Shown piece after piece: positions 34,661 to 47,091 of a stretch of 64,000 nt of DNA. The notes beneath the pieces were generated by a model. That model worked only from the letters and a program-made list of their open reading frames with translations. It had not been told where the DNA came from and ran no database searches. The DNA is from Piper betle (lineage: Eukaryota > Streptophyta > Magnoliopsida > Piperales > Piperaceae). The stretch is taken from contig JAURVB010010237.1 in NCBI GenBank assembly GCA_033002965.1, forward strand, positions 1 to 64,000, read 5' to 3'. Both the position numbers and the translations under genes were made by a program. Each line of letters starts with the position of its first letter. The first letter of the stretch is position 1.

Positions 34661-36762
34661 TCCATTCCAAGAACAGTTGTGAATTTCAGGTGTTTCATGA
34701 GGGTATTAAACAAGTTGCTTTTGCTGCTATTGTAAATTATATGTATGAATCCTATATGAAAATCGGTTAAGAGGAGAAAGAAATGGAGAGAAGGTAAGAG
34801 CAATATGCATGATCCCCTGCTGCATTTTGAAAGTGAGATAAAATCATGATCAATCCATGAGTAGTCTCCTACATAGAGTCCTCAAAAGAAGAAAAAGCAA
34901 AGGAGAAAAAAAGCTGAAAAGTGGAGAGCTGCTAGTGTATTTTTTTGCCGTGTAAGTTAGTTGGAAGAGTCCTTTTACTTTGATCTAGCATATAATCGTC
35001 ATCATTTTGTAACTATCCGTTGGCATTGCCGGGCCCTGTACCGAGCATATGTTCTATGACTTGATCTCCACCATCTTCTTACATGCCTGTTCTGATGGAG
35101 CAGCTCATCTCTTCCTTGGAAAACTGCACAACAACAAGGAAAGTATTTCTTAATTCATTTGACAAGCAAATTGCAGGAGGTCTTTGTCAGCTGGTGTTGT
35201 TATGAAGTGTGTTATAGAAGGATTTGGGTCCTTGAAAATGTGGTCACAGGAATCAAAGGTGGGGGAATTCAAATCATTATATATGAAATATTCTCTTCCA
35301 ATATTGGCATTGAGAACATATGCTTAAAATCAATTACTTTGAATGGCAAATGGATGGGACTTGAAAGGTTTTCTTATGAATTGTCTGTTCGTAGTGTGGC
35401 CCTGCATCTGCAAATATGCTGATGCCCGTTAACTGATTGCGACTTTGGTGCAATCAGTGATTCCAAGCACCAATCCAATCTTCAAACCTTGGTATAGCTC
35501 TTCAGTTGTTAAAAAGCTACCAAATAATTCTTACATTTTTCGACAATATATATCTAGCCTTTGACGGCCAAATAATGCAGCCAATTTTTTTAAACCTGCA
35601 AGTAATAATATGTTCTAATATCAGATAAGGCAAGATCCAAAGCATTTAAAGTCCCACCAATAAAGGATTAGGGCAAATGACCACCCTAAATTAAAAAGGT
35701 GAATAGTTAATGGGAAAACGTGTTTTGGCCATGGAGCCACAAGTCAACAATCTTGACTTATTGGAAACATGACACAACAAAAAACTTAGGTATTGTATTT
35801 TAAATGCAAGATGGGGTGGGGAACACAAGGAGGAACAAACATGGATAATGGTGTCTCAAAGTGGACTTTTGCTTCAACCAATGTGGATCACACGTTAAAA
35901 GATGTCATGGATTGATCCTATCCGTTTCACACCCCACAAGACAAAGTAAGCTTCAAAATTTCAAAGTCACAAACAATGTTGAAAAAAATGGAACAAATAA
36001 TGTAAGCCCAATAAGATAATAATTCTAGTCCCAATAAGATAATAATTCGTGTTGGTGAAGTAAATCCGAAGATCATCCATAGACTATTGTTACCCAAGGA
36101 AAAAGAACCTCCTCCCATCATAAATTTATAATTGACTTTTGTGTTTAGGACGGAAAGGTGGGTTTATCACAGGGATGCTCATGGCAGATTTAATTACTTG
36201 AATGAGGATGTTAATGGGCTTTTCTGTACATGTATAATGGGCTGTTTGTAATGGGCCTCTGGCTATTTCGCCCTCCCGAGTGCTGGGCCGGCCGAAGCCT
36301 TCGTCTTTCACCTTCCATGGATGAAACCCAGAAAATAAAAGATAAAAAATTAGCGAGATTTATCAAAAAAATTAATCCAAGATACCAAAACACTCTTTTT
36401 CTGTATGAGAATGATAATATTATTAGTATTATTATTGTATATTTTATTATTTGTGATGTAAGATGAAACAATATTCAAAGGCTTTATTTCAGTAGTAGCG
36501 GTACAATACCCTACTCGTTGCCGACGAGCTTTGAAGGGATAATAACGTGGGAGCTGACATTAAAGCTGGCTTTTACATTGGCTCATCGTGGCCGTTCATC
36601 GAACACTGGGCCCATGGCTCTGACACATCTGACGTCCCTGATGATGTCAAACAAGCCGTGCAATTTTATTATCTACATATTATATCATATCCCCACCCCA
36701 TTTCTCAATCTCTGCATTAATCAAATTCAGAGCAACCTCGACCATCGTTGACTCGCCGGGAA
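34661..36762. other. Spacer between WRKY and UGT
   Basis: The WRKY 3' untranslated region is expected at the start. A 19-bp word CCCAATAAGATAATAATTC is repeated about 25 bp apart (36007 and 36032). I recognise no gene or transposon; short frames have no domain. Confidence 0.4.
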
Positions 36763-38261
36763 ATGGCATTCAACGCCGGCGACGGCGACGGCGACGGCGA
36801 CTACCCTCCCCACTTCTTCTTCTTCCCGGCCATGGCCGCCGGCCATACTCTCCCTATGGTCGACCTCGCCAAGCTCTTCGCCGCCCGCGGCACCCGCGCC
36901 ACCCTCGTCCTCACCCCCGGCGCAGCCGCCGCAGTCGACACCGCCGTCTCCAAATGCCGCCTCGCTGGCCAAGCCCTCGCCGTCGAGCTCATCCACTTCC
37001 CGGCCTCCGACGCCGGCGTCCCCCCACCTGCCAGTCCATGGACCGGGCGGCCAACAGGGACGAGGCCGGCAAGTTACTGGCCAGCCTTCCCCTCCTCGAG
37101 CCCGGCTTCCGCCGCCTGGTCGACCGCCACCGCCCTGACTGCGTCGTCTCCGACATGTTCCTCCCGTGGACGGCCGACGTATCGGAGAGCTTTGGCGTCC
37201 CCCGGGTAGCCTTCAGCGGGAGCAGCTGCTTCGCCTACTGCGCCAACCACGCAGTGAGGAAGCTCTCCCCGCAGGCCACCGTCGCATCCGACGACGAGCC
37301 CTTCGTCATCCCGGGCCTCCCCGACGAGATATACATGACGAGGGCCAAGCTCCCCAACGAGTCGGCCTCGCCCAGCCTCCACGAGCTCTTCAAGAAGGTT
37401 GAGGCGGCGAAGGCGAAAACGTATGGACTGGTAATGAATAGCTTCCACGAGCTAGAGAGCGGCTATATCAAACACTTGCAGACTTCGATGGCTACAAAGG
37501 CATGGTCCGTCGGCCCTGTTTCTCTCTGCAACCGAGACAAATCAGAGATGAAAGAGAGAGGCCTCGAGCAATCTTCTTCTTCTTCTTCTTTCTCCGACGT
37601 ACAAACCTGGTTGGACGCGAGGCAGCCGAGGTCAGTGCTATACATCTGCTTCGGGTCGACCTGCACCGCCACGTCGAAGCAGATGGAGGAGACGGCGGCG
37701 GCTCTGGAAAGCATGGAGCTCCCCTTCATATGGGTGGTCAAGGAAATAGAAGCGTTGCCGCAAGAATTCGAGGAGAAGGTGGGGAGAGAGAGAGGCCTGG
37801 TGATCAGAGGGTGGGCGCCGCAGATCCTCATACTCGGCCATGGCTCGGTGGGCGGGTTCGTGACGCACTGCGGGTGGAACTCAGTGCTCGAGGGGCTCAC
37901 GCACGGCCTCCCGATGGTGACATGGCCGGCGTTCGCCGAGCAGTTCTACAACGAGAAGATAGTGACGGAGCTGCTCCGGGTGGGGGTCGGGGTCGGGGTA
38001 GGGAGGTGGCGAAGGTGGGAGGAGTTCGGGGTGGAGAGGGAGGTGGTGGGGAAGGGGAGGATTGTGGAGGCGGTGCGGAGGGTGATGGGGGGCGGGGTGG
38101 AGTCGGAGGGGATGAGGAGGAGAGCGGCGGCGGTGGCGGTGGCGGCCGAGGCGGCGGTGGCGGTGGGTGGGTCGTCCTACGTTGACCTCGGCCGTCTTAT
38201 TGAGGAGGTGAAGTCATTGAGAGATGGTAAAAAGGAAACTGGACCAAATCATTATAATTAA
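36763..38261 (+). CDS. UDP-glycosyltransferase, UGT73-like
   Basis: A cytosolic family 1 enzyme that moves a sugar from a UDP-sugar to small molecules such as flavonoids, hormones or terpenoids; the acceptor cannot be told from sequence. Intronless. The N-terminal FFFPAMAAGHTLPMVDLA holds the catalytic His; DCVVSDMFLPWT and a PSPG box from WAPQILILGHGSVGG to PAFAEQFYNEK, with HCGWNS and the closing Gln, bind the nucleotide sugar. The GVGVGVGRW stretch after the box fits UGT73. The true start is the ATG (MAFNAGDGD) rather than the upstream TTG. The frame breaks at a six-C run (37020-37025): GVPP is followed in the next frame by TCQSMDRAANRD. One more C gives 499 residues, the usual length. The N-terminal half and the C-terminal end are extremely GC-rich. 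Functional status depends on that base. Confidence 0.85.
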
Positions 38262-39178
38262 TAAAATGTAATTGTTTGTAAATTTCCATTTTATGTTTAC
38301 ATCTTTAAAATTTAAAAATCACAATAATTTTAATAATTATAAGAAAAATTGATGATTAAATGGCGGAAAGATATACTTATTCCCGATTCAACCAAAACAA
38401 TAAGTTTGCTAATATTTCTTCTGAGCACATTGGGTTCAGATCATCAATCAAGATGGAGTGGAGTTTAAATTTTTTTCTTCTTTTTCAACCTCTTTTCAAA
38501 ACATTTGTTGCATAATTCTCCGTATTCGTTTAGATGTAACAGAAAGTGTTCAAAGGTTTAAATCAAAGGTCGTTAAGTATTATTAAGAGACAGAAGAAGG
38601 CTGCAGAGGATACAACATGGAATGGTTGCCGAGTTTGCACCTTAATTATTTTTTTCTTTACCCTTTCACGTCGTTAGTGTTGTTATTATATTTAAAGAAA
38701 TTTTCAATTAAATAACAAATCAGATATAACATTCACGATTTAATAATATTTTGTATAAGTTTTACGATGTAAGATAAGTTCTACAATTTAATAGCATTTT
38801 TTATTTAATATATAATATAGCCTGGGTTGAATTAGGATAAGAAAAAGTGGCCGTTGTAAATTTCATGTATATACATACAAAATTGCAATAATCTTTTAAT
38901 TTGGCTACCAAAATTTTGATGCGTTGAATGCCTGTAAGCCATTGTCTGAGTTCTAGGTTGTGGAGGAAGATGTGCTTATACTTTCAGTCTTTTGTTGCGA
39001 AGAAACGTTCGAAGGGATCATTCCTATGAAATGGGCTGTTATTAGATATAACCATTACTTAAATAAGACAATCACACAACCCAGGAAATAACTAAATAGG
39101 GAAATATTAACTAAGCAAAATAATAGATGCAGGCACCTGTAATCTCTCAAACACATTCAACCTCTACCGTTAATAAAA
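38262..39178. other. Spacer downstream of UGT
   Basis: AT-rich; 3' untranslated sequence of the UGT at the beginning. I see no gene or clear repeat. Confidence 0.35.
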
Positions 39179-40528
39179 ATGGCAAGAAAATGTCCAGCTG
39201 TCCTAACAGGATACTCGACACTATACAATGATAAAGGTATACCTCCTCACCGTTCGTCTACAACTTCACCCATAAAAAAGTGCAGAACCCTTGACGAGGG
39301 AAATTGTTCTATGTCCATTAGCATTCAAAGCAAGACACCAAAAAGTCATTTGCTTTGCCAAGATGGACAAAAAGTGACAAGCAACAATTACGCTAACAAT
39401 GTTAGAGTTAGTTCCAGCAGTCCAGCTTTCTCGAAATGCAGCATTCATCCATAAGCACAAAGGTCAAATGGAGAGAGAGGATATTAATCATATCAAAACC
39501 AGGAACTTACTTTAGCTTTTATTCTACACAAAAGAACAACCTTGTCTACAATTATGCACTCTATAATACCCATATATTGCGAGATCATTAAGAAATTAGT
39601 TAACTGGAATAAATGTTCTACTCAGAAAAGACATTATTCCACCAACAAAAAGTCTCTAATCACCGAGATATCACAGAAGGGGAAAAACATTTTTTTAAAA
39701 AAACGATAAAGATTTAGGGAGAGATCCATTTCTTCACTATATAACATATGCCGCTCCTGATCTACAGTACAATTGCCCAAACATGTCCAGCTATCCTAAT
39801 ATGTGTAGAAAATGCCTACCCTATGCATATTAGACACAAACGAATTGTCAAAAAATAAAGCTTATATATTCCTTTACTGATCTGCAACTTCACCCATACA
39901 CAAGTGAAGCATCATTGAGAAAGGAAATTGTTCTATGTCCACTAGCATTCAAAGCAAGACATTATAAAGTCATTTGCTTTGCCAAGATGGACGAAGTCAG
40001 GCAATAAATAAGCTACCAACGCCACAAAACTCTGGCTTCCAGCTACTTCCATCATCCAAAGTTTAAAAAAAATGCAGCACTCACCAAAAACACAAAATAT
40101 CAAACCATTTGGCAGGTTATCAACCACAAACACATCCCAAAACTAGGACCTCTTTGTCACTAAAGGCCAAGCTTCGTCTCGGATGATGCACACAGCGCAT
40201 TACACAGTGCATTACAGTACACAAACATTGGAAGATCATTGTTAAATTAGTTAACCAAGCCGAAGCAAAACCAATTTTCTCACTATTCTACAAACAATAA
40301 CATAGCCCCCAATCACCAAGACATCACAAGATTTTGGGAGAGAACCATCACCGCTTTCCCAAACTTTTTCATCAAAGCCGTCCGCTCATTCTTGCCCTCT
40401 CCAACCAGCCGTCAGCGGTCGGCTGTCCGCGGCGGCGCCAGCGGCATCGGGATCCCTAGAGGTGGTGCCCTTGGGTGCAAAATGGGCGGCGCTGCGCTAG
40501 GTTTTAGAACCGCCGCATTTTATATAGG
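39179..40528 (-). other. Possible decayed or non-coding transcript unit
   Basis: On the minus strand a TATA-like CCCTATATAAAATG (40515-40528) precedes a GC-rich leader (40400-40510) resembling a plant 5' untranslated region. Downstream lie two diverged direct copies of about 300 bp (around 39190-39480 and 39785-40140); both contain the run GAAATTGTTCTATGTCCA and GTCATTTGCTTTGCCAAGATGGAC on the plus strand. No frame longer than about 65 codons is open and none is recognisable. It may be a dead gene with an internal duplication or a long non-coding RNA. Confidence 0.3.
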
Positions 40529-43023
40529 GGACAGATAAACGGGTATCCGGTTTCGGACTATGAGTGCTACTTGTCCAAATGTCAAATCCGAAATCTACTT
40601 ACATCCATTCCAATAGCAAAGTATATGATATAAAAGAGAAAACTAATACAGGTGTTAGGAATAAAAATAATGCTAATGACAATAAATGTGTATTCCCAAC
40701 TAATTAACCATTATTATAAAGAATTTTTAATGCAAATTTGAGTTTGATATTAATCCAATGGCAAAGTTAATCTCAACAAAATCTATGGAACTATTGTAAG
40801 AATACCAGGTTATTACCCCCACTATAAGCAATACACTCGTAATTTAAAAAAAACATATATTAATAATATTTAAAATAAAAAATTAAATAATTTTAAATAG
40901 AGCTCGTATTCTCAATTTATCATACTTGTCTTATAGATTGATCTCATACTTATCAATTTTGAATACTTATTTTATAAGTCGATGTTGTCGAGATTATCAC
41001 TTTTAAATGATTCTGATTGCTTATATATTTTATTATATATGAATATTATGTTTATCAACTCTTATTCTTATTGTATAAATTGAGGTAGTCATGATTATTA
41101 ATTTTTCATAGTCCTCCATTCTTATGTTAATTGTGAATGTCAAATTCATCAATTATTCATGTATTATATGATGAATGTTATATTTTTCAACTTAGTATAA
41201 TTAAATAACATGTTTATCAACTGTCATGTTTACCAAATTTTCATAATTTTATGCAATTATCTCATATATGTTATATTCATTAATTATTTGTAGATAATCA
41301 TAAAGGCGAAAAGAAGATGATCCAAGAAAATAAAGATTTATATACAGGATATTTTGAGTTTTTTTTTTGTTTATATATTTTGGGTTTATTCACTTGTGGT
41401 TAATTATAGGCCCATATCTAATATTTTATCAACACTAGTACTCAGATTAAATACCCTTATCGGGTGGTAGTTAGAGTCCCGATACTATGATCACTATGCA
41501 AAGTATCGGCAAATCCACTCCTAACTAGAACTTACTATTCTCTGCACATACCTTGCCAACTTGTTACCCAACAAAGTCCACCACTCCAAGTAGACCATCC
41601 ATTGAAATTCACAACTCGAAAGGTCCTTTTGAGTATCGGTAGTGCATGCATACTTAAGAAGAGTGATGGTTATGTATCAGAACAATGCTTTCTCCATACG
41701 GGGATATAGCGAACCTAATAGAATAGGAGATCTGGAGATTGATTAGGGGCACCTAACAGTGTTGTAGTTGATCGTTGGCAATGAGGAGGAGAATTTTACT
41801 TTTTCTTGCAAATATGGTATATGGGGAGGAGGAGCTTCGCAATGAATCGAGTGACCAACTAAACCTTAGCCGAGTATATATCTTCCATGCAGCTAGGTGT
41901 AGTCAACAATAACTTTGTCGACCGTGCCAAGGCCCAAGCCCAGGTGTCAAGGAGGATACCTAGAAGACCTTTCAAGCTGAAGAATCCGATTGAAGGTTAG
42001 CTTGGAGTGGAGGAGTCTGTAGGATAGAAAGTTTGACGAGTTGCGTGTGAAGAAGACTAAAGTCTAGTTGGGTTTGGATTTGCCAAGACTTAGGACATTG
42101 ATATGAGTATAAAATTCATTGGAGGCCAGCTACTTTGGGAAGGATTTCAGGTATTACATGATAGATTTGCCGGGAATGAACAGGGGAGGCTCTAGCATCA
42201 TCTTGCTATAGTTAATAGTACGAGGAAGGACAACATGCATCTCGATGGTGAGGGAGAACCGGCTTCTAGCAAGCAAGTGCACTTTTTTCTAAATAGGGTG
42301 GTATGGATGAGGAAGGAAAGAACGAAGGGCAACTCAACAAGAAATTGAGTACAGTAATAGTAAGATGCGTCGGCCCATGATGGTGGGTGGGGGAAAAAAG
42401 AGTGGTTCAACAAACAAGAAGGCGGTTGGTTGAGAAGCCCGTGATTATATTCAGGCAATACCGTGAGCCATAGACTGAAGCTTCAAAGTATGTAATTGTT
42501 TGCGCTAGCACGCTACAGCTTGGTGGGGGGGGTGGGGGAGTCTGGAGAAGGTATTCTTCCCTTTGTTCTCTTTCATGCCTCATCCAGAGAAATTCTCGTT
42601 ATTCCGGTCATGCCAAATATATAGAAATATCAGATAGGGCCTAATTAGCATAAAGCATAGAATTGGTCACAAAACAAAACTTTGAAAATAAACAACATTA
42701 GAAATATAACCAATCGATGAAATACGTATTCAAACTAGTAAGTAAATCCAATGAATATAATCTAATTATTCCAAAATGTTGGAGAAAAATTAGTTACAAA
42801 AAATATGCCATTATAGAAGTGATACAATGCACACTTGGAGTCCGAAGGGAAAGAACCTTAATTACATATTTGCAGAGAGCTAGTTCAACCATTAGGTCTC
42901 CATTAGCCCTTCAAAAAATGCAAAAACAATTAATATAATCTATCTATAACTATGTAAACTCAATGTATAAAATGTTCTATCCCCACTTTCTTCCCACTAC
43001 AAAATTACAGCAATGACTGCAAC
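40529..43023. other. AT-rich spacer downstream of zinc-knuckle gene
   Basis: No supported gene. 40850-41400 is very AT-rich with scattered CTTATCA/TTATCAACT words. 41480-42480 is more balanced in composition and could be an old retroelement remnant, but all frames are broken and I cannot place it. A G-rich run is at 42522-42538. Confidence 0.35.
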
Positions 43024-46000
43024 TTAGATCCCTTGTTTTTCTTTCTGTAAAAGCCGGGCGTTTAGCTCCTCTTCTGTAGGGAGTTTCCTATCACCTCTTG
43101 TATTTGCACACCACCAGGCCTTAAGTTCTTCCTGAAAATAAATAGACCCTCAAAAATGTTGCCCCATATTGACACACACATATTATTTCCATTATCAAAG
43201 AGTTTTAGTGCTACTATCAGATGAAAAATGCATTTCTACGATGTACTTAGATGAGGTCAGGAACAATCACAACGATTTTAGATAAAAGAATGTGTGTTTT
43301 GACGGTTTACTTTTTAAAAAAATTAGAGACAGGAAATCTGAGACACTTGAGACAAGATAATGATAGTTAACATCACTAAGACCCTAATCGATAATGATCG
43401 ATATATCATCTTATATAAGAAAATAAAATGCATATTCAACGCAGGCGTAAATCTCACAAGACAAGAGAGGAGGAACAAAAAGAAACTTAAACATTACAAG
43501 CTAACTCATTAAATAATTTGCTACAAATTTTATTGGATCAAAAAATCTACTGGCAGTGAATACCGACCTCGGTAAAATCGTGGTTGGACACAAATCTTAG
43601 ATCAATTGGGCACTTGAAACCACCAACGTCGACATACATGGAGTGATTACTGCTTCCAGAAGGCTTGTTCTGGTCAGTTCCTACAAAATGGCAGATATAC
43701 TTCAGTGCATGCTATACAATCCCATATATAGAGTTGCAAAAAACGGCTGGTTTCAACCCAATTTCGACTTCTTTATATCAAATGAACCTAATTTTCAATG
43801 ACAAAGAATGAAGCTAAGAAACATTCTGAAATACTTACCAACAATGCGAGCTACATGGTAACCTATTGCCCCCAGTCCTTCCACCCATTTGGCCAACCGA
43901 ACGCGAAGGAATAGGCCTTCAAGATTCGTATCAGCTCGTGGAAGACTTATCCACCTGAAAGAAGTGACAGAAATGAAATTCAAGGAAAGAAACTAGTGTT
44001 TCTCAGTTGCGTAACCACGAGCATCATAAGTAAAATGGGGTAATGAACGAAGATTTTAGTAGTCTGAATAAAGCAATAAATGCTTAGCATGGTCATGCAC
44101 TTCAACAAAAACAGAGAGCAACTGTCATCAGTCATTTGCCATCATCAAACTATGTACACAAGAACACAAAACATGACTTACCGGAGGAGCTCTGAGCGAG
44201 ATAAACGAAGCTTTCCGATAGTCTGAAAGAGCTTGTTAGGTACAGGAGTAGTCTTTTCAGAATCACACAAGGCTGCTTTCCAACCTTTGATCAGTTCATG
44301 AACTTTCATGGAAGATGTTTGAATATCAGTGGGTACAATGTTGCCAAGTGTTTTCTCATCATTAGAAGAACACACATATTTGTTACGCACTATTGAACTT
44401 TCTCCCTGAATCATGAGGCAAGAATGACTAGGTTGAGGTGCTTCATGTTTGTTTCCAATAGAACTCATAATCCTAGGACCTGAAATTGAGCAAGTTTTAA
44501 AGCCAACTTCACGATCACGTACAGATTGTTTCAGTGATGTATATGGACAAGAAATAGCCCAATGGGTAAGCCTGAAACAACGTATGCATAGGCATGATGC
44601 ATCCGCTTCACCACCGCATGAATTGAAGTTGCTCAACAAATCCTCTAGTTCAGATTCATCTATGTCCCTGCAATCTCGCAGTGTGTGGCCTCTCATACCG
44701 CAGAAAAGGCAGATTGTATTAGCTTCTATGCCTCCTCTACCTTTTGATGATGTGATGTGCTTAAGTGCATCCAATCTTCTCGCAAAAATAGAAGCAATGT
44801 CGTCGGTACTTCGAAATTTCTTGGAAGGAATGATCGGATGTATCTTGGCTTTACACTTCTGGTCCCCATGAGCTGGTTTCAAACCAGAGGATTCAGCATC
44901 ACACTCTGGTAATTTCTTACATAAGGCAATCTCTTGATCTTCACTGGAAGGTTCACTAGTACTTTCCACTTTGTCCTTTGCCTCACTAGGAGAAAGATGT
45001 CCATATGAGCAAATTAGATTGTTCATAGGAATATTCATGTCTGATTCGTCAGTGTTTGAAACATTGGAGCGAAACCGAGATATCCACATATTTAGACGAC
45101 GATTGCCACAATCAGTAGAATTCACCAAAGAGTCTGGGAAAGCAAAATCGTTTCTGTTAATCACTTTCACATCTTGCAAACTACTATCATCCTTAAATGG
45201 GGAAGATGAGGATGATTTCCCTTCATTAGCAAGAGCTATAATCTTATTGTCTGAACTACTAGCTTCCCCAACAATAAATTTTACATTTTTGCTGTCATTT
45301 GAACAATGAAAATGTTCTATCGGAATCTTCTTTGGCATGTCAAGTTTGCATTTGGCATTTGCAATATAAGAATTATCTATTCTTGAGGAAACCAGTCGCT
45401 CAGATTCGTTGATGCCTTCTCTAGATGATGCTTGATTGTACAAAGCCTCAAAAAACTTTCCGAAGCCGGTACCCCTGTCAGATGATTTTTGTCTGTCACT
45501 GACTGGCAATCTAAAGGATTCATGAACACCACTGAACAATTGTGACGAAGATACTGGAGCAGCTAATAATGGTTTTTCATCCTTTCTAATCTTTGGGCAC
45601 ACATTGGCCACACTAGACAACCAGTTCATGAAGGAGTCATTTTGTTTCTTCATTTTTTTGTTTGCCTCGAAGCATGTCTGATCAGATATCCATGTTCTCT
45701 TCTTAGAAGTGTAGCCGTCGCCACTATTGGAACTTTCTACACTTCCATGGCTTCCTTCCTTCGTTCTAAGTCCTTTGTCTGAGGATGTTTCATCTCCAAC
45801 TTTTTTCTGGGATGGTGGGGATCTGACAATCATCATACCATATGCATTACAAACATCGGTTTTTGTGAGATCAATTTCGTCTTTCCTTGCTTGTTTTGAG
45901 GTTCCTTGAGCATCTTCCTCACTTCTGCTGCTGTCATCTACAGATGGACTAATGTTCCTCAACATGCTGCTCTCACCGGTACAGGGCTTTTCAACACAAA

Positions 46001-47091
46001 CAACATTCTTATTTCCATGGCTTTCCGAGGATGCCACAAACAAGTTTATTGCAGAAGGCTGATCTTTCTTGCAAAAGTTGATAGTTCCACAAGCGTGCAT
46101 GCCTACAAGTAAATATATTCACTTGAAAATAACAGCCTACAGAAAGGAATGTTTACGAATTAAAACTCACAAACCTGAGGCAGAATTTTTGTCCACAGAT
46201 CCCCCACTGACACCCGTTTCATTACCAAAGATGTTCTTTTCCACCTTTGTCTCCTCAGTAGAGATTAAATTGTCATTGAGATCAGGATGCACAGCTGACC
46301 TTGTTTCTGCATACTGAACTTGTCTAGTCAATCCAGATGATCCTGAAGAAATAAAATACACAACCCTCAGAAAGCTTCAACCAAGTAGCAGCTAGCGAGC
46401 GTTGTTATCTTATTAGTGCATATGAAATAAAACACAAAGATTCAAAATATATACTTTGACATATATGATGACTGTGCTTCCGAAACTCAATGCAACAAAA
46501 ACATGATTGTGCTTAAGCTTCTGCAAAAGGGCAATACTTACTTTCGCCAATCCTCGAGTTGCAAAACGAAATACTTTCCACATCCTTGTCAGACGCTTGA
46601 GCCAGATTCTTTTCAGCAAGAGTTTTTCCTGACACGGAGGACATTGGTGATGGAGGTGCTACTACTAAAGCTTCATCAGTTGCCACATTGTTGCTAACAT
46701 TTTCTTCCAATCTACCTTCACCACATTCTGATGTCATTACTATCATGTTGGCCAGATCAGTACTCCACAGAATGGAGGATTTCTCCTCAAGTAACCTACA
46801 ATCGGTGTATTTAAGAGTCAATCCTTTATGTGGAGACCAAACCAGTTCCGATAGAGGACTGGTGGCCACATTTATGATCGTGGTTGTCTCTGAAACAGCA
46901 TTTGCGCCTGCACCCAAAGGATCGACGGCATCAACTTCAACCTTCAATTCTCCTGCCGGTTCGGATTCTTCACTATTCGTACAGATAGGATTTTGACTCA
47001 GTGAGACTGCCTGCTGAGGGAAATTATCGGAAGCATGAATCTGATCCAGAGCTGGGCCATCCATGTGCCTCCAATTCCTGAATTCCTGCAT
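43024..47091 (-). CDS. Zinc-knuckle (CCHC) family protein, uncharacterised
   Basis: A plant-specific nuclear-type protein of unknown role. Exons: 47091-46542, 46342-46175, 46102-44182, 43954-43839, 43680-43568, 43131-43024; total 991 codons plus stop, with consistent phases. The N-terminal region contains SPLSELVWSPHKGLTLKY and a long Ser/Asp/Glu-rich disordered stretch with KKRTW and other basic clusters. Two zinc knuckles follow in exon 3, CLFCGMRGHTLRDC and CIRCFRLTHWAISC, both C-x2-C-x4-H-x4-C, about 35 residues apart. The C-terminal part (ISLPRADTNLEGLFLRVRLA, VGGFKCPIDLRFVSNHDF, EELKAWWCANTRG) is a conserved plant module I recognise but cannot name. Zinc knuckles suggest RNA or single-stranded nucleic-acid binding. 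The upstream sequence to about 48.5 kb probably contains 5' untranslated exons. Confidence 0.85.

Noticed and set aside
36748..36762. Upstream TTG start for the UGT
   Set aside because: Non-ATG; the ATG five codons later gives a normal UGT N-terminus.
37502..38185. 227-codon plus-strand frame inside the UGT
   Set aside because: Out of frame with the PSPG box; product is low complexity.
41480..42480. Possible retrotransposon gag remnant
   Set aside because: Composition hints at old coding sequence, but no frame, zinc knuckle, protease or LTR could be found.
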